Part shown: piece after piece, positions 14,977-24,347 of the stretch | Position numbering within the stretch: position 1 is the first letter of the stretch | Layout of the letters: every line of letters begins with the position of its first letter | DNA from: a virus | Length of the DNA: 39,988 bases | Direction: 5' to 3' (one strand) | Virus record (IMG/VR): IMGVR_UViG_3300028610_000830 | Location: 1-39,988 of that record | Position numbers and translations under genes: made by a program | Notes under the pieces: generated by a model | What the model was told of the DNA's origin: nothing | Seen by the model: the letters and a program-made list of their open reading frames with translations, nothing else | Databases searched by the model: none

Positions 14977-16475
14977 TGGCGAACATTCTAGGTCTAGGTG
15001 TAAGGATCGGCGGTGATAACACCGGCTTTCTGCGCGCGCTGAAGCAGGGGGAGACGGTGGCTGCCGGGGTAGGCAAGCGCATCGCCGCCTCTTTCGCTGG
15101 TTTGTTCGCGTTCTCCAAGCTGACTCAGGGTTTGCGGGATGTTGTCAACTTCGGGGCCAAGATATCGGCTCTATCGCTTCGAACGGGGCTTTCCACCGAC
15201 CTGCTTCAGAAGCTCGATACGGCGGCTCTTAAGTCTGGCACTAGCCTGGACATTTTGGTCCGGTCTCTTCGAAAGGTCGGCGAAGCCAGGGTTAGAGCCT
15301 TAAGCGGGGATGTTGCAACCACGGCTTTCTTCGAAGAGCTGGGAATCTCGATTGAGGATCTGAAAAAGCAAGATCTGGAAGGAGTTTGGCGAGCGGTTGG
15401 AGAAGCGTTCCGGACCATCGACTTTGGTCCGGCTGAACTGTTCCTGGCTGGCAGGTTGCTGGGTGAAGAGGCGGGGCCGGCTACGTTGGCACTTTTCAAA
15501 ACAGGACTTGAGGAGGCGCTTCAAGCGGTGGAGGATCTTGACGCTGGCCTGGACAAACTCACCCTGGAACAACTTGACGATGCTGCTTCAAAGTTGGCAG
15601 AGGTGAAGGCGCAGCTGAGAGGTCCTTTCGCTGAGACATTGTTGTTTCTGATCGATATCGTAACGGCGCTGGGCAATGGGTTCAGGATAGCTGCCAGGGC
15701 TGCTGACGGGTTCAACAAGATTGTTCAGGAGGCCGTGCCGTCAGCCGTTAAGAATGTCTTCGGGCTTGCTGGAAAGCTGGTCGAACCAGGGGCCGAGCTG
15801 TTAGCCGGAGGCAAGAATCAGCGCGAGGCTATCGCGGCGGAAAACGCCCAGCTCCTTTTGCGCCTGGGTCCAAGCAACGTAGAAAACCTCACGGACGAAG
15901 GACGCAAGGTGATCGAGGATACAATCGCCGCGAACAATGAACGGCTAAAAGAGCTTGGTCCCGGCATAAGTAGGTTCCAAAAAACTATTGATCGATTTCA
16001 GGAGGTGTTCGATGAACTGCGCGATTCTATCTCTGGCGGTACCAGGGGCGTTAAGGAGGAGTTTGTTAAACTAGGTGAAGACGTGTCAGATTTCGCGGGC
16101 TCATTAGAAACGCCAAAAGGCGGGATCGTAGATAAGATAGTCGCGAACCAACTTGAGGGAATAGAAGACCCTGTGGAAGCGGCAGTCAAGGAAGCTACCG
16201 AGAGGGTTAAGAAGTTGGTCGATCCAGAGCTATTCCGAGTGAAGGCAGAGAAAAAGACTGAAACCTTTAAGGAAGTGCGCGCAGCATCGCAGGGCGTTTC
16301 TCAAGGCGCGTTCTTCGGCGCAAGTCAAGCGCAGCTACTCACCGTCAATGCTTCTCGGGATAGGCACTTGGAGCGCATAGCTGAAGCTACGGCCAACGCG
16401 GATAAAACCGCAAAGGAATCGCTCATTCTCCAGAAGGCGAGTCTGGCCAAACCCAAGAAGGACATTTTCGAGTAA
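14976..16475 (+). CDS. Tape measure protein
   Basis: Sets tail length. The 499-residue protein is mostly helical. The N-terminal part (about 1-140) has typical tape measure features: 'LGVRIGGDNTGFLRALKQGE', a hydrophobic segment 'IAASFAGLFAFSKLTQGL', then 'ALSLRTGLSTDLLQKLDTAA' and 'LVRSLRKVGEARVRA'. The rest is long helices with Ala/Glu/Lys. At about 0.15 nm per residue the tail would be near 75 nm, a short siphovirus tail. The family rule of one helix length per tail length is general knowledge; the value here is an estimate. Confidence 0.75.
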   Translation: MANILGLGVRIGGDNTGFLRALKQGETVAAGVGKRIAASFAGLFAFSKLTQGLRDVVNFGAKISALSLRTGLSTDLLQKLDTAALKSGTSLDILVRSLRKVGEARVRALSGDVATTAFFEELGISIEDLKKQDLEGVWRAVGEAFRTIDFGPAELFLAGRLLGEEAGPATLALFKTGLEEALQAVEDLDAGLDKLTLEQLDDAASKLAEVKAQLRGPFAETLLFLIDIVTALGNGFRIAARAADGFNKIVQEAVPSAVKNVFGLAGKLVEPGAELLAGGKNQREAIAAENAQLLLRLGPSNVENLTDEGRKVIEDTIAANNERLKELGPGISRFQKTIDRFQEVFDELRDSISGGTRGVKEEFVKLGEDVSDFAGSLETPKGGIVDKIVANQLEGIEDPVEAAVKEATERVKKLVDPELFRVKAEKKTETFKEVRAASQGVSQGAFFGASQAQLLTVNASRDRHLERIAEATANADKTAKESLILQKASLAKPKKDIFE

Positions 16476-17299
16476 TGCCAATTCAAATCAAAGGATCTCC
16501 GGAGACTGAAGACCAGCCCATAAAGAGGACATGGACTCGCAAGAACGGATGGGAAACTACGGTCACCTTGAGGGGCACGGAAGTCAGCGGCCAAATCCCG
16601 TCACTGCAACAGGGGGCAGTCCGGATCAACTACATCGAGAGGTCAGATGGCGTGTTCGACACGCTCGAGGCAGTTTACAACTCATTCAATCCGGAAGATC
16701 CAACGTCGGAACAGGAGCGCGCGACCAACACTTGGGAGATGAGTTTCAATACGATCCAGCTATCCATCAAGGAGTCCTCACAGGCTCTAACCATGGAGGC
16801 CGCGTTTCCGGGGGCAATCGACATCGTAACGGAGGAGGTAAGAGCAGCGACAAAGCGAGAGCCGAAGGTGGTAGACGAAACCACGGGGCAGTACAAGGAA
16901 AGCGAGGACTTCCTCAAGATACCAGCGGAGTTCCTCGGCACAGCTAGAGCACTGAGAGACAGCCTCAGGGTTGGCGTGAAGACGTTCAAATCATACGCCC
17001 CCATCGTCCTGCTGAATCAGATCACCGACGCCTTCACCGCCAGCACATGGGAGTTACCAGTCGGAACGCAGGGTATTGAGCCGAGGGTCTTCACCACGAC
17101 GGACTTGTTCCGGGCAATGGCGCTTGCTTTGGTACTCCCTGTTCCGATACCGTTTTCGATCATTGATACTCTCCCGGAAGGGCAATGGCTTGAACGCCCC
17201 GCTTCAATCAGGAACGTCACCGCTGAAAAGATCCAGGTTACCGTAGGCTGGGAATGGGCGGTCGAATGGAATCCCTTGACCTATCTGAACAGGATCTAA
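16475..17299 (+). CDS. Tail tip/distal tail protein candidate, 274 aa
   Basis: Beta-rich protein directly after the tape measure, where distal tail proteins usually lie. A 'KNGWETTVTLRGT' strand pair opens it, a central 'WEMSFNTIQLSIKESSQAL' segment follows, and it ends with 'VTVGWEWAVEWNPLTYLNRI', rich in aromatic residues. No family is recognised. The ATG overlaps the tape measure stop by one base. Confidence 0.5.
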   Translation: MPIQIKGSPETEDQPIKRTWTRKNGWETTVTLRGTEVSGQIPSLQQGAVRINYIERSDGVFDTLEAVYNSFNPEDPTSEQERATNTWEMSFNTIQLSIKESSQALTMEAAFPGAIDIVTEEVRAATKREPKVVDETTGQYKESEDFLKIPAEFLGTARALRDSLRVGVKTFKSYAPIVLLNQITDAFTASTWELPVGTQGIEPRVFTTTDLFRAMALALVLPVPIPFSIIDTLPEGQWLERPASIRNVTAEKIQVTVGWEWAVEWNPLTYLNRI

Positions 17300-17300
17300 G

Positions 17301-18035
17301 ATGCCTACCGCGACTGAATTACCCAAAGAGCTACTCGGCAGCGGCAACGCCGAGATATGGCTGAACCAGCTACGGCGCTGCGTAGCAGAACGGACCCCCC
17401 AGGAGACGTTCTCCGGGGACTTGCTGAGGTATCGATTCGATGACGCTGGGTATTCGGTCGAGTTCATAGAGGACATTCTTGATGCCCTCAGCGAATCCGC
17501 AATACACCAAGCCGTCGTGAAGGAAGTGAAGGACGACTATCTCATCTGCTATCTCAGGGGACAGCCCGAAGAGAACGTGTTCAACGTGGCCAAGCCTTTC
17601 GAGCTACGCCGAACGAGTTACGAGTCTCCGGACAACGACTATCTGGGAGGCAAAGTGAAGGTTGCCGATGCTCCGAATGATGAGAACTCGCAGTTCCGCA
17701 AGGTGGAGTTTTTGACCACGGACATCGATGGAGGACCTAAAACCGTCTTCGTCGAGCAGGTAGTCTCGCCGTTCTACGCGGTGAACTTGGCAGCTGACAC
17801 CGCGATGGACGTGCCGACTAGGTTCTCAACCATCTACGTGTCCAAGGTGCCAGAGAATGCTGAGGTGATTATCACCGATCCTGTTGAACCGAACGTTGCC
17901 GTGGAATGGATCGACGTGAACTCGTGCGGCCGCAGATGGCTGTCCAGGCTGCAACCGTTCAAGCTGTGCCAGGATGAGGCGCTCTTCATATCGGTGTTCA
18001 GCGCGGGTGAAGCTGTCTTGGCTAACCCTGACTGA
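17301..18035 (+). CDS. Tail structural protein candidate, 244 aa
   Basis: An unrecognised protein in the tail-tip cluster. An N-terminal helical region (about 1-75) has 'IWLNQLRRCVAERTPQ' and 'YSVEFIEDILDALSES'. A beta-rich remainder with 'VEFLTTDIDGGPKTVFVEQV' and 'VEWIDVNSCGRR' follows. It starts one base after the upstream stop and ends two bases before the next gene, consistent with one structural operon. Confidence 0.5.
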   Translation: MPTATELPKELLGSGNAEIWLNQLRRCVAERTPQETFSGDLLRYRFDDAGYSVEFIEDILDALSESAIHQAVVKEVKDDYLICYLRGQPEENVFNVAKPFELRRTSYESPDNDYLGGKVKVADAPNDENSQFRKVEFLTTDIDGGPKTVFVEQVVSPFYAVNLAADTAMDVPTRFSTIYVSKVPENAEVIITDPVEPNVAVEWIDVNSCGRRWLSRLQPFKLCQDEALFISVFSAGEAVLANPD

Positions 18036-18037
18036 CC

Positions 18038-18997
18038 ATGGCTCAGGTAAACGAATGCGTGCGGCCAGACGGCATCGGGCTGGTATTGGGCGCGTGCCCG
18101 GTGGACGACAGGCCCGCGTTGCAGATCCTGACTCTCAATAAATTCCAGCATGGTTACTTGGTGATGGATAGCGTGCGGTTTTTAAGGGGAGACAGCTTCA
18201 GCCTTCAGCAATTCGGTAGGATCACTTACATAACCCAGCACGGGGATGAGATCAGGAACGACACCTACACAATCGTAAACCAAGGAGGTGTTGAGCCTGA
18301 GTTCACGAGACAGATCGTAGACAGTCCAGGGTTCGCTGCATTCGACGCGGCAAGCCAGACCGTCAGGGGGGATGTCACTGTCGTGGACACTCCAACATTC
18401 TTCAGCGAAACATCTACCACCGTTTTCTACGTCGGTATTCCCGGGACGTTCACCAGGATAACGAGCGTGGAAGTGTTCGACCCACTGCCTTTGCCGACCG
18501 ACAACCAGCTTGCTTTCGTTGCTGAATTTAGGGCTTTAGAGTTTGATAAAAGGGTGGGTGTGGTTGTCCTGTCAGGAGGGGGAGAAGTTCCTGCGGGTGA
18601 CGCATTTGGAACCAGGAAATCGTTTTCAGAGAGGATCGAGGGAAACCAACAACCGCTCACCGTGAAATTCGGGCGTCCCAGACCTTCTACGGTCACACTG
18701 GCTGCTTCAAAAGAGAGCCAGGAATCAGTGCCTCCGGTTTGTCTCGTGGGCTACACGCATCCATTCGACGAGCTGTCAGCCACTTGCGAGCCGATAGTCA
18801 GGGAATCGAACAGGTTGCTAACCAGCCCGACTCCGGTTGTTTTCCGAGATGAGTTCTTCTTCGGCATGGATGTCCTTTCCAGCACGGTGCAATTCCCCAC
18901 GCTGGGTAGGTTCCAGTTCAGGATTGGTAATCAAGTGTTCTTCAGGAGCCCGCCGGCATGCTGCGACAGCGGGGAGTTGGGGAACGTAGCCCCGTGA
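18038..18997 (+). CDS. Tail structural protein candidate, 319 aa
   Basis: Beta-rich protein with many short strands ('FSLQQFGRITYITQHGDEI', 'VVDTPTFFSETSTTVFYVGI'). An acidic, Cys-containing C-terminus ends in 'SPPACCDSGELGNVAP'. No family is recognised. Size and position suit a baseplate/tail-tip component. Its stop overlaps a GTG start (GTGA) of the next gene. Confidence 0.5.
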   Translation: MAQVNECVRPDGIGLVLGACPVDDRPALQILTLNKFQHGYLVMDSVRFLRGDSFSLQQFGRITYITQHGDEIRNDTYTIVNQGGVEPEFTRQIVDSPGFAAFDAASQTVRGDVTVVDTPTFFSETSTTVFYVGIPGTFTRITSVEVFDPLPLPTDNQLAFVAEFRALEFDKRVGVVVLSGGGEVPAGDAFGTRKSFSERIEGNQQPLTVKFGRPRPSTVTLAASKESQESVPPVCLVGYTHPFDELSATCEPIVRESNRLLTSPTPVVFRDEFFFGMDVLSSTVQFPTLGRFQFRIGNQVFFRSPPACCDSGELGNVAP

Positions 18998-19350
18998 GGA
19001 TCCCTCTCGACCATATCGAGAAGCGAGCCCAGGAGCGGCCGCCCGGCTACAAGCAGATGCTTTACTCGCTGGGAACGGTGGACGACGAGGGCGGTTACCT
19101 GGAGCTGGACGACGAGGTGTTTCGCGGGCTGGTGAAGAGGTTCAAGAGCCGGTTGGGCGGCATGATTGCCTCTGAGGAGAATGTCAGCATCCGAAAGAGC
19201 ATCTGCGCGGCGTGCGCTGATCCCGAGACCGGCAAGGCCCTCTGGGACCCTGATGCCTGGCTCGGGGCGGGTGGCTGCCGGAAGTGCCGCTGCTCCGTCG
19301 CAAAGCTCTACTGGTGGCGCTCCAAGTGCCCTATTGGCCGATGGAGTTGA
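18994..19350 (+). CDS. Cys-rich metal-binding tail-tip protein
   Basis: The GTG at 18994 forms a GTGA overlap with the upstream stop and has GGGGAGTTGGGG upstream; an ATG at 18958 is also in frame. The 118-residue protein has a cluster of Cys: 'SICAACADPETG', then 'GGCRKCRCSV' and 'KCPIGRW' at the end. Six or more Cys with this spacing suggest an Fe-S or zinc site. Similar short C..C/CRC/KCP.GKW endings occur in phage tail-region proteins. No catalytic peptidase motif is seen. Confidence 0.55.
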   Translation: MRIPLDHIEKRAQERPPGYKQMLYSLGTVDDEGGYLELDDEVFRGLVKRFKSRLGGMIASEENVSIRKSICAACADPETGKALWDPDAWLGAGGCRKCRCSVAKLYWWRSKCPIGRWS

Positions 19351-19393
19351 GCATTGACCACTGAGAATACGAGCGTTATGGAAATCCTCCGAT

Positions 19394-20038
19394 ATGTCGG
19401 CCCCCATCATTCTCAATGTTGATCTCGACAGAAACCGACTGGTGACGGGCCAGCGGCAGACTGCTCCGTTTGAGTTCAGCCGAATGACCTTCGGTAACAC
19501 GTTGACGTTCCATATTTTCCTACTCTCCCCGAGTGTGGCGACTCCATTTCAGGCCCCCACTCCCTACATCGTTGAAAGCATCGCTAATCGCGACGTAAAG
19601 ATGATCGTTTCGAATACCCTTTCTACCGGCGCAAATACTGTTTACGGGCAGAAGGTCGGTTTCACCAAGTCAGCGGATAACACCCACCTGATTGGAGATT
19701 TCGACATTTCATCGACAGACCTAAGGGATGCTCTGGATGCCTTGCTCCCGGCAACGACAGAGTTCCTTACCGCGAAGTGGGAAATCAACGTAGACGAGGG
19801 TGGGTCTCTTGAGACGGCCATCCAGCAGAACATCCAGGTATTCAAACGAGCCTTTGATCCCACGGTGCCCAGTCCACCAGAGACCGAAAGCGCCCTTTCG
19901 CTGGCTCAAGGTGATGCCAGATACGTTCCCAATGAAGGAGTTGCCGGCGGGTTCCGCACAGCCATTTCCCCAAACGGCTCGGTCTTCGTGGAATCAATGG
20001 GCGATAACGGTGTAATGAACTACCTGAAGATCAACTAA
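19394..20038 (+). CDS. Baseplate/fibre-associated protein, 214 aa
   Basis: The N-terminal domain (about 1-155) is beta-rich with 'LDRNRLVTGQRQTAPFEFSR' and 'KWEINVDEGGSLETAIQQNI', like receptor-binding baseplate upper proteins. The linker 'ESALSLAQGDARYVP' is a motif common before phage fibre tips. The end may bind the long fibre encoded next. It lacks a Shine-Dalgarno, and TTGACCACT lies 40 bases upstream. Confidence 0.55.
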   Translation: MSAPIILNVDLDRNRLVTGQRQTAPFEFSRMTFGNTLTFHIFLLSPSVATPFQAPTPYIVESIANRDVKMIVSNTLSTGANTVYGQKVGFTKSADNTHLIGDFDISSTDLRDALDALLPATTEFLTAKWEINVDEGGSLETAIQQNIQVFKRAFDPTVPSPPETESALSLAQGDARYVPNEGVAGGFRTAISPNGSVFVESMGDNGVMNYLKIN

Positions 20039-20043
20039 TTACC

Positions 20044-22776
20044 ATGAAGAAGAGTCAAAAGATCGTATTTACAGCAGTGGTTTTCTCGCTAGTTGCTGCT
20101 CTCACTATCGGGCTTTGGCCCGCGCCCAAGGCGGCTGCTCAGTCGACATTCACTCGGCTGACGATCACGGTTACCAACTTCGCCTTCACGGGGGATACTG
20201 TCGTTGTTGGAACGGACACTCGGGTTTTCACCAACAAGACCGAAGGCTTCACGTTCATCCTGACCAACCTTGTCTCCACTGGAGAGCTGGCCACCAACAT
20301 CTTCAATGCTCTTTCTCTGGCGCGGCCGTTTCCGCCAACCTTGAACATCCGGCAACCGACCACGAACACGGTTGAGCTGTCATCTATCAGCGCGTTCGAG
20401 GTTCAGATCACAGGGACGTGGGGCACTACCAACTCGGTGGTGACTACGGGGACGAACAAGTATGACGTGTCGTTTCCGTGGTCAGCCCTGCCAGCTACTC
20501 AACAGGTAGATCAAGCTTCAGAAATGATCGTGGGTTTGAACCTGCACCCTACAAACCTGTTCGATTCGACTGCGCCAGTGATGCAGAACTATCTGAGTCT
20601 CAACAACACGAACACGTCGTTCAATAAGACCCTCAGTAACTCGGTGATTGAATTCACGACCCTGACCAACAACTGGATCGGGGGGAATACCAATAACGGA
20701 ACCATCTTCGACGGCCTCTACGAAGCTCCTGACATCACCAACGCGCCTTCGATCTCGGGGACCTTCGGGCTGATTGACGGAGGTGGCGGGACGGATTTGA
20801 CTAACGTGATTATCCACTCGCCGATTCTGACGAATGGCAGGAACTTTGGTATCGCCTTCTCATCACCCGGGTCCGGCGCGGATTCTGAGAACTTTGGCAC
20901 CGGGTCCGGCGCGGAAGGTGTGAGATCGACAGTTCTGGGCAAAGATGTCACCTCTTTAGGCGATGATTCTGTTGTGGTTGGTTATGCAGGTTCAAACCCC
21001 GACGCTGCATTTGACCGCACAACGCTGATCGGGGCCAACATTGTAGGCACAGGAATTGATAATGTCGGCGTAGGCGAATCAGTCACCACCAGCGGTCAGG
21101 GCAGTGTTGTTCTTGGTGCCAACGGGAATGATAATGGGTTCACCAATGCCGTAGTTTTTGGCCAGGGAGTTGGCGGCACTGCGGATAATCACTTTACGAT
21201 GGGAGATTCCGAGCACCTTGTTGACGTAGCTGGCGTTCTCCTTCCGAAGCTGACAAGCAATGAGGTCCACGTCGGCCACACCGTCTTCACTAACGAGATG
21301 GCCCTTGCTTACCACGCAGCGGTAGTCACATCGCTCGGTGATGGAGTCAACCTATCGATCACCGCGACCAACCCGTACACGCAGTTCACGGGCACCCTGA
21401 CGGCCAACGCGATCATTGCCGGAATCGCCTCTGGCTACAACGGCCAGAGGATTATCCACCAGAACGAGACCGGATTCGAGCTGAGCTACGAGCAAGACAC
21501 GGTTGATCCAACGCCGGCGAACAGGATAACGACTCCGACAGGGGCGAAAGTTCCTGTGGCCCAAGGGTCATCTATCAAGCTCGTCTACGACGCGACAGCC
21601 AGCAAATGGGATATCGAGAACGTTTGGCCTGATGCCACAATTGTAGTCCCGGAAGACGCGAACGCTACGAACTTCCACACTTGGCCTGGGAGCCCAACCG
21701 AGTGGTCCCTCACCGTGCATTCTCTCGCCGGGGGCATATCCAATAGCCTGCAAGTTCTCGATACGAACGGGACCCCAGTCGTTTACGTCGCCACCAACGG
21801 CGCGGCCGGGCCTACTCTGGTCGCTTCGAATACTAGCATCAAGGGCAGCGCGATCTTTACCGGCGGCGTGACAAACCTTTCGGACGTGCGGCTTGAGGGC
21901 AACCTGAATTTCGACGGAGACACGATCCTGGTGAGGGACGGAGGTGCCAACACGCTGGCAATGCGGAACGGAACCGCGCTGCAACTATTCAGGGTCTACT
22001 TTACATTCACTGATGCAGGCAACCATTCTGGCTTTCAACTAATACCGACCACGGCCATCGCTGGTAATCAGTCGCTTCTGTTTCAAGCTCGAACCGCAGG
22101 GACCGGCGCGGACAACATCGACTTGATCTTTCAACCGGCCGGCAAAGGAACGATCTACACAGGGTCGGCCGCCGATTTCACAGCTACGGGAGGACTTGCC
22201 AGGGGTGATTATTCTCGAGACTGGCAGCAGTATCGCTCAGCCTCCACGCAGATAGCCAGTGGGCTTCATTCCGCGATTCTCGTCGGCACCAACAACACGG
22301 CTTCTGCAAGCTTCTCTATCGCCTCAGGGTTCGCTGCCGTGGCTGATCACTACGGGGAGCAGGCGCGCTCTAGTGGGAGGTTCTCGGCTGACGGGGATGC
22401 TCAGGGCTCGGATTTTCTTGCCAGGGTTCAGACAACCGATGCTACCGCTAACGTGGAAGCGTTTCTGGACGGATCTTCAGCCAGACTTACGATAGCAGTC
22501 GGGGAAACAATGTCTTTTTCGATTCTTGTTGCAGCAGAGCGGACGGATTCAGATACTGAAGGGGCGGGCTACACCCTAACCGGAGCCATCGCCAACAATG
22601 CTGGAACTACGGCATTGATAGGCGCAGTTCAAAAGGTTTCATTCGAAGATGATGCCACCTGGGACGTTGACGCGAGCGCAAGTGACGCTAATGACGCGCT
22701 TCAAATGGATGTAACCGGCGCAGTCGGCAAAAATATCAACTGGGTTTTCAACGTTCGGGCAACGAAGGTAAACTGA
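20044..22776 (+). CDS. Tail fibre protein with N-terminal signal peptide
   Basis: A 910-residue protein. Residues 1-32 form a clear Sec signal peptide (MKKSQK, hydrophobic core, AAA before Gln33). A Thr/Asn-rich beta region follows. At about 285-395 there are short repeats ('STVLGKDVTSLGDDSVVVGY', 'GVGESVTTSGQGSVVLGANG') like the heads of trimeric adhesins. The last 170 residues have a fibre-tip domain: 'ASASFSIASGFAAVADHYGE', 'GDAQGSDFLARVQTTDATA', 'WDVDASASDANDALQMDVTG', and an end with NWVFNVRATKV. This tip is common in siphovirus fibres. The signal peptide is unexpected in a virion protein. Confidence 0.75.
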   Translation: MKKSQKIVFTAVVFSLVAALTIGLWPAPKAAAQSTFTRLTITVTNFAFTGDTVVVGTDTRVFTNKTEGFTFILTNLVSTGELATNIFNALSLARPFPPTLNIRQPTTNTVELSSISAFEVQITGTWGTTNSVVTTGTNKYDVSFPWSALPATQQVDQASEMIVGLNLHPTNLFDSTAPVMQNYLSLNNTNTSFNKTLSNSVIEFTTLTNNWIGGNTNNGTIFDGLYEAPDITNAPSISGTFGLIDGGGGTDLTNVIIHSPILTNGRNFGIAFSSPGSGADSENFGTGSGAEGVRSTVLGKDVTSLGDDSVVVGYAGSNPDAAFDRTTLIGANIVGTGIDNVGVGESVTTSGQGSVVLGANGNDNGFTNAVVFGQGVGGTADNHFTMGDSEHLVDVAGVLLPKLTSNEVHVGHTVFTNEMALAYHAAVVTSLGDGVNLSITATNPYTQFTGTLTANAIIAGIASGYNGQRIIHQNETGFELSYEQDTVDPTPANRITTPTGAKVPVAQGSSIKLVYDATASKWDIENVWPDATIVVPEDANATNFHTWPGSPTEWSLTVHSLAGGISNSLQVLDTNGTPVVYVATNGAAGPTLVASNTSIKGSAIFTGGVTNLSDVRLEGNLNFDGDTILVRDGGANTLAMRNGTALQLFRVYFTFTDAGNHSGFQLIPTTAIAGNQSLLFQARTAGTGADNIDLIFQPAGKGTIYTGSAADFTATGGLARGDYSRDWQQYRSASTQIASGLHSAILVGTNNTASASFSIASGFAAVADHYGEQARSSGRFSADGDAQGSDFLARVQTTDATANVEAFLDGSSARLTIAVGETMSFSILVAAERTDSDTEGAGYTLTGAIANNAGTTALIGAVQKVSFEDDATWDVDASASDANDALQMDVTGAVGKNINWVFNVRATKVN

Positions 22777-23306
22777 TGCTAAAAACCATACTCATCGCGC
22801 TGACTTGTTCGGTCGCTGTTCTATTTGCTTCAAACAACTGGCAGAGTCACACTGATGGCCGCTTCAGTTATGACGGAACCCTACAGTCTGCTGACGTTCT
22901 TCACGCAACGCTGTGCTACAGCAACGCAATGGAGGTTCTCTCAGTTGGCACGACACCTACAACGCTAACGAATTTCAGTTTTTCGTCTCCCGTGAATGGG
23001 TTCACAGTGGATTTGGAAGAAGGGACAATAAGCCCCGATCACAACGGCTCGTATGACATTACGTTGAGTCATTCAGTGCTGGGTATGGGATCTGCGGCTA
23101 CTTACACGTTAGAGCTATACGTTGATTCCAACCCGACGGGGTTTCGGTTCAGCCAAACGGTGGCGAACGGAGAGACTGAGTGCGGAGGTCTTTCAGCAAC
23201 TCTCGGTCTCACCTCGGGTGAGGTAATCACAGTTAAGATTTCCCAAGCTAGCGGAAGCAGCACTATTACAACAGTAGAGGGAGTATTCGACGCGAGGCAA
23301 TTATGA
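22776..23306 (+). CDS. Secreted or fibre-accessory beta-sandwich protein
   Basis: A 176-residue protein with a signal-like N-terminus (about 1-18, cleavage after Ala18). The segment after the leader, 'SHTDGRFSYDGTLQSADV', is followed by a region resembling TNF/C1q-like jelly rolls of phage tips ('NGFTVDLEEGTISPDHNGSY', 'ITLSHSVLGMGSAATYTLEL', 'GEVITVKISQASGSSTITTV'). It overlaps the fibre gene by one base, so it may be a second receptor-binding or trimerising subunit. The function is inferred. Confidence 0.55.
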   Translation: MLKTILIALTCSVAVLFASNNWQSHTDGRFSYDGTLQSADVLHATLCYSNAMEVLSVGTTPTTLTNFSFSSPVNGFTVDLEEGTISPDHNGSYDITLSHSVLGMGSAATYTLELYVDSNPTGFRFSQTVANGETECGGLSATLGLTSGEVITVKISQASGSSTITTVEGVFDARQL

Positions 23307-23677
23307 AGAAGACAGCATTGGCAGCGATAGGTGTCGGAGCAGCAATTGGGGTTGGCGTGTTGGTGAACATGGCTGCGGCCGGTGGCGAGATCGTGGCTGT
23401 CATCGAAAGCACCCCTGACCGAATCACGGGTTGGAACTTCGCTGTTACTCTGGCGAACGTGGAGATCGATAAGCAAAACAAGCGGCGCACCAACTCGAAT
23501 CCGCCGCTGTCCGCGCTGCCTCGGCACACTCGCCAGACCCTTCAGAACAAGCGGCTTGCCGAACTCTCTGACGAGTACGCGATCCAAGCGACCAGGAGAA
23601 CAAAGCGGGATTTCATCGCTGACTACGAAGCGGCCAGCAATGCCAAGCGGCAAGCAGCAAGAGACGCTCTCAAGTAA
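23303..23677 (+). CDS. Membrane-anchored or secreted protein of the lysis region, 124 aa
   Basis: An N-terminal Gly/Ala-rich hydrophobic span (about 4-26) is followed by a basic helical domain with many Lys/Arg and short amphipathic helices. It precedes a TM-plus-coiled-coil protein, a holin-like protein and a lipoprotein. No lysozyme, amidase or peptidase motif is visible. An unusual lysis protein or a tail component is possible. Confidence 0.5.
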   Translation: MKKTALAAIGVGAAIGVGVLVNMAAAGGEIVAVIESTPDRITGWNFAVTLANVEIDKQNKRRTNSNPPLSALPRHTRQTLQNKRLAELSDEYAIQATRRTKRDFIADYEAASNAKRQAARDALK

Positions 23678-23685
23678 GGAGCGAT

Positions 23686-23967
23686 ATGGTAGATACGTCC
23701 ATATCAGGGAAGCCAAGGAGCTGGCCCGCTGAACTGGCCCGGCAGTGCCCGGTCGGTGTGGCCCTGCTTGCCCTGGCGTGGATGTATCACGACGGCTACA
23801 AACGGCAGCAGGAACACTTCGACTCAATATCCAAGACCAGGATTGAAGCCTGCCATGAGGTGCAGAACCGTTCCATAACGGCGCTGGACAGGGTCAAGGA
23901 CGCGCTGTCGCGCAACACCGCTATGCTGGATCGTCTCATGATCCTGCCGCAGGAGGAGGAACCATGA
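23686..23967 (+). CDS. Small membrane protein with coiled coil, i-spanin candidate
   Basis: A 93-residue protein with one hydrophobic span (about 22-34, CPVGVALLALAWMYH). A helical, charged segment with heptads follows ('KRQQEHFDSISKTRIEACHE', 'LDRVKDALSRNTAMLDRLM'). Type II topology with a periplasmic coiled coil fits inner-membrane spanins. The lipoprotein downstream could be the outer partner. Such proteins before a holin are common but not always spanins. ATGA overlap with the holin gene. Confidence 0.5.
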   Translation: MVDTSISGKPRSWPAELARQCPVGVALLALAWMYHDGYKRQQEHFDSISKTRIEACHEVQNRSITALDRVKDALSRNTAMLDRLMILPQEEEP

Positions 23968-24347
23968 AAGAAACTGAAGGCATACTGAAGATCCTCGAGG
24001 ATGGCATAGAATCCATCTTGCAGATGAGCCCAGAAGTGATGATGGCCTTTGTTATTATGGGTCTGGGCTGGCTGTTGAAAACCAAGTCGCCCATCAACAG
24101 CAACTGGGTCCCGTGGATCTTGGTTGCCATTGGTGGAGCCGTTTACCCGTTCATCGCCAAAACTGCCGACATAGATCCCGACATCCCCTATCCAGCAGTA
24201 GCAAAGATCGGTTACGGCATGGCCATTTCCGCTGTAGCTATAGCGATTTACGAACTGGGGCTGAAGCGCTTCCTGGGAGGCAAGAAGATGAGCGGTGATT
24301 TGGACCTTTCAAAACTGCCAAAACCAGATACAAAGGAAACGAAATGA
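23964..24347 (+). CDS. Holin, three transmembrane spans (phage_holin_5_2/Hol44-like)
   Basis: Makes inner-membrane lesions that time lysis. The 127-residue protein has three predicted spans at about 25-38, 48-65 and 84-103. The pattern of a first span ending in 'GWLLKTKSPINSNWVPWILV' and a last span 'GYGMAISAVAIAIYELGLKR' resembles the Hol44-type holin family. A charged C-terminal tail follows. It is coupled by ATGA overlaps to the genes on either side. Confidence 0.68.
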   Translation: MKETEGILKILEDGIESILQMSPEVMMAFVIMGLGWLLKTKSPINSNWVPWILVAIGGAVYPFIAKTADIDPDIPYPAVAKIGYGMAISAVAIAIYELGLKRFLGGKKMSGDLDLSKLPKPDTKETK

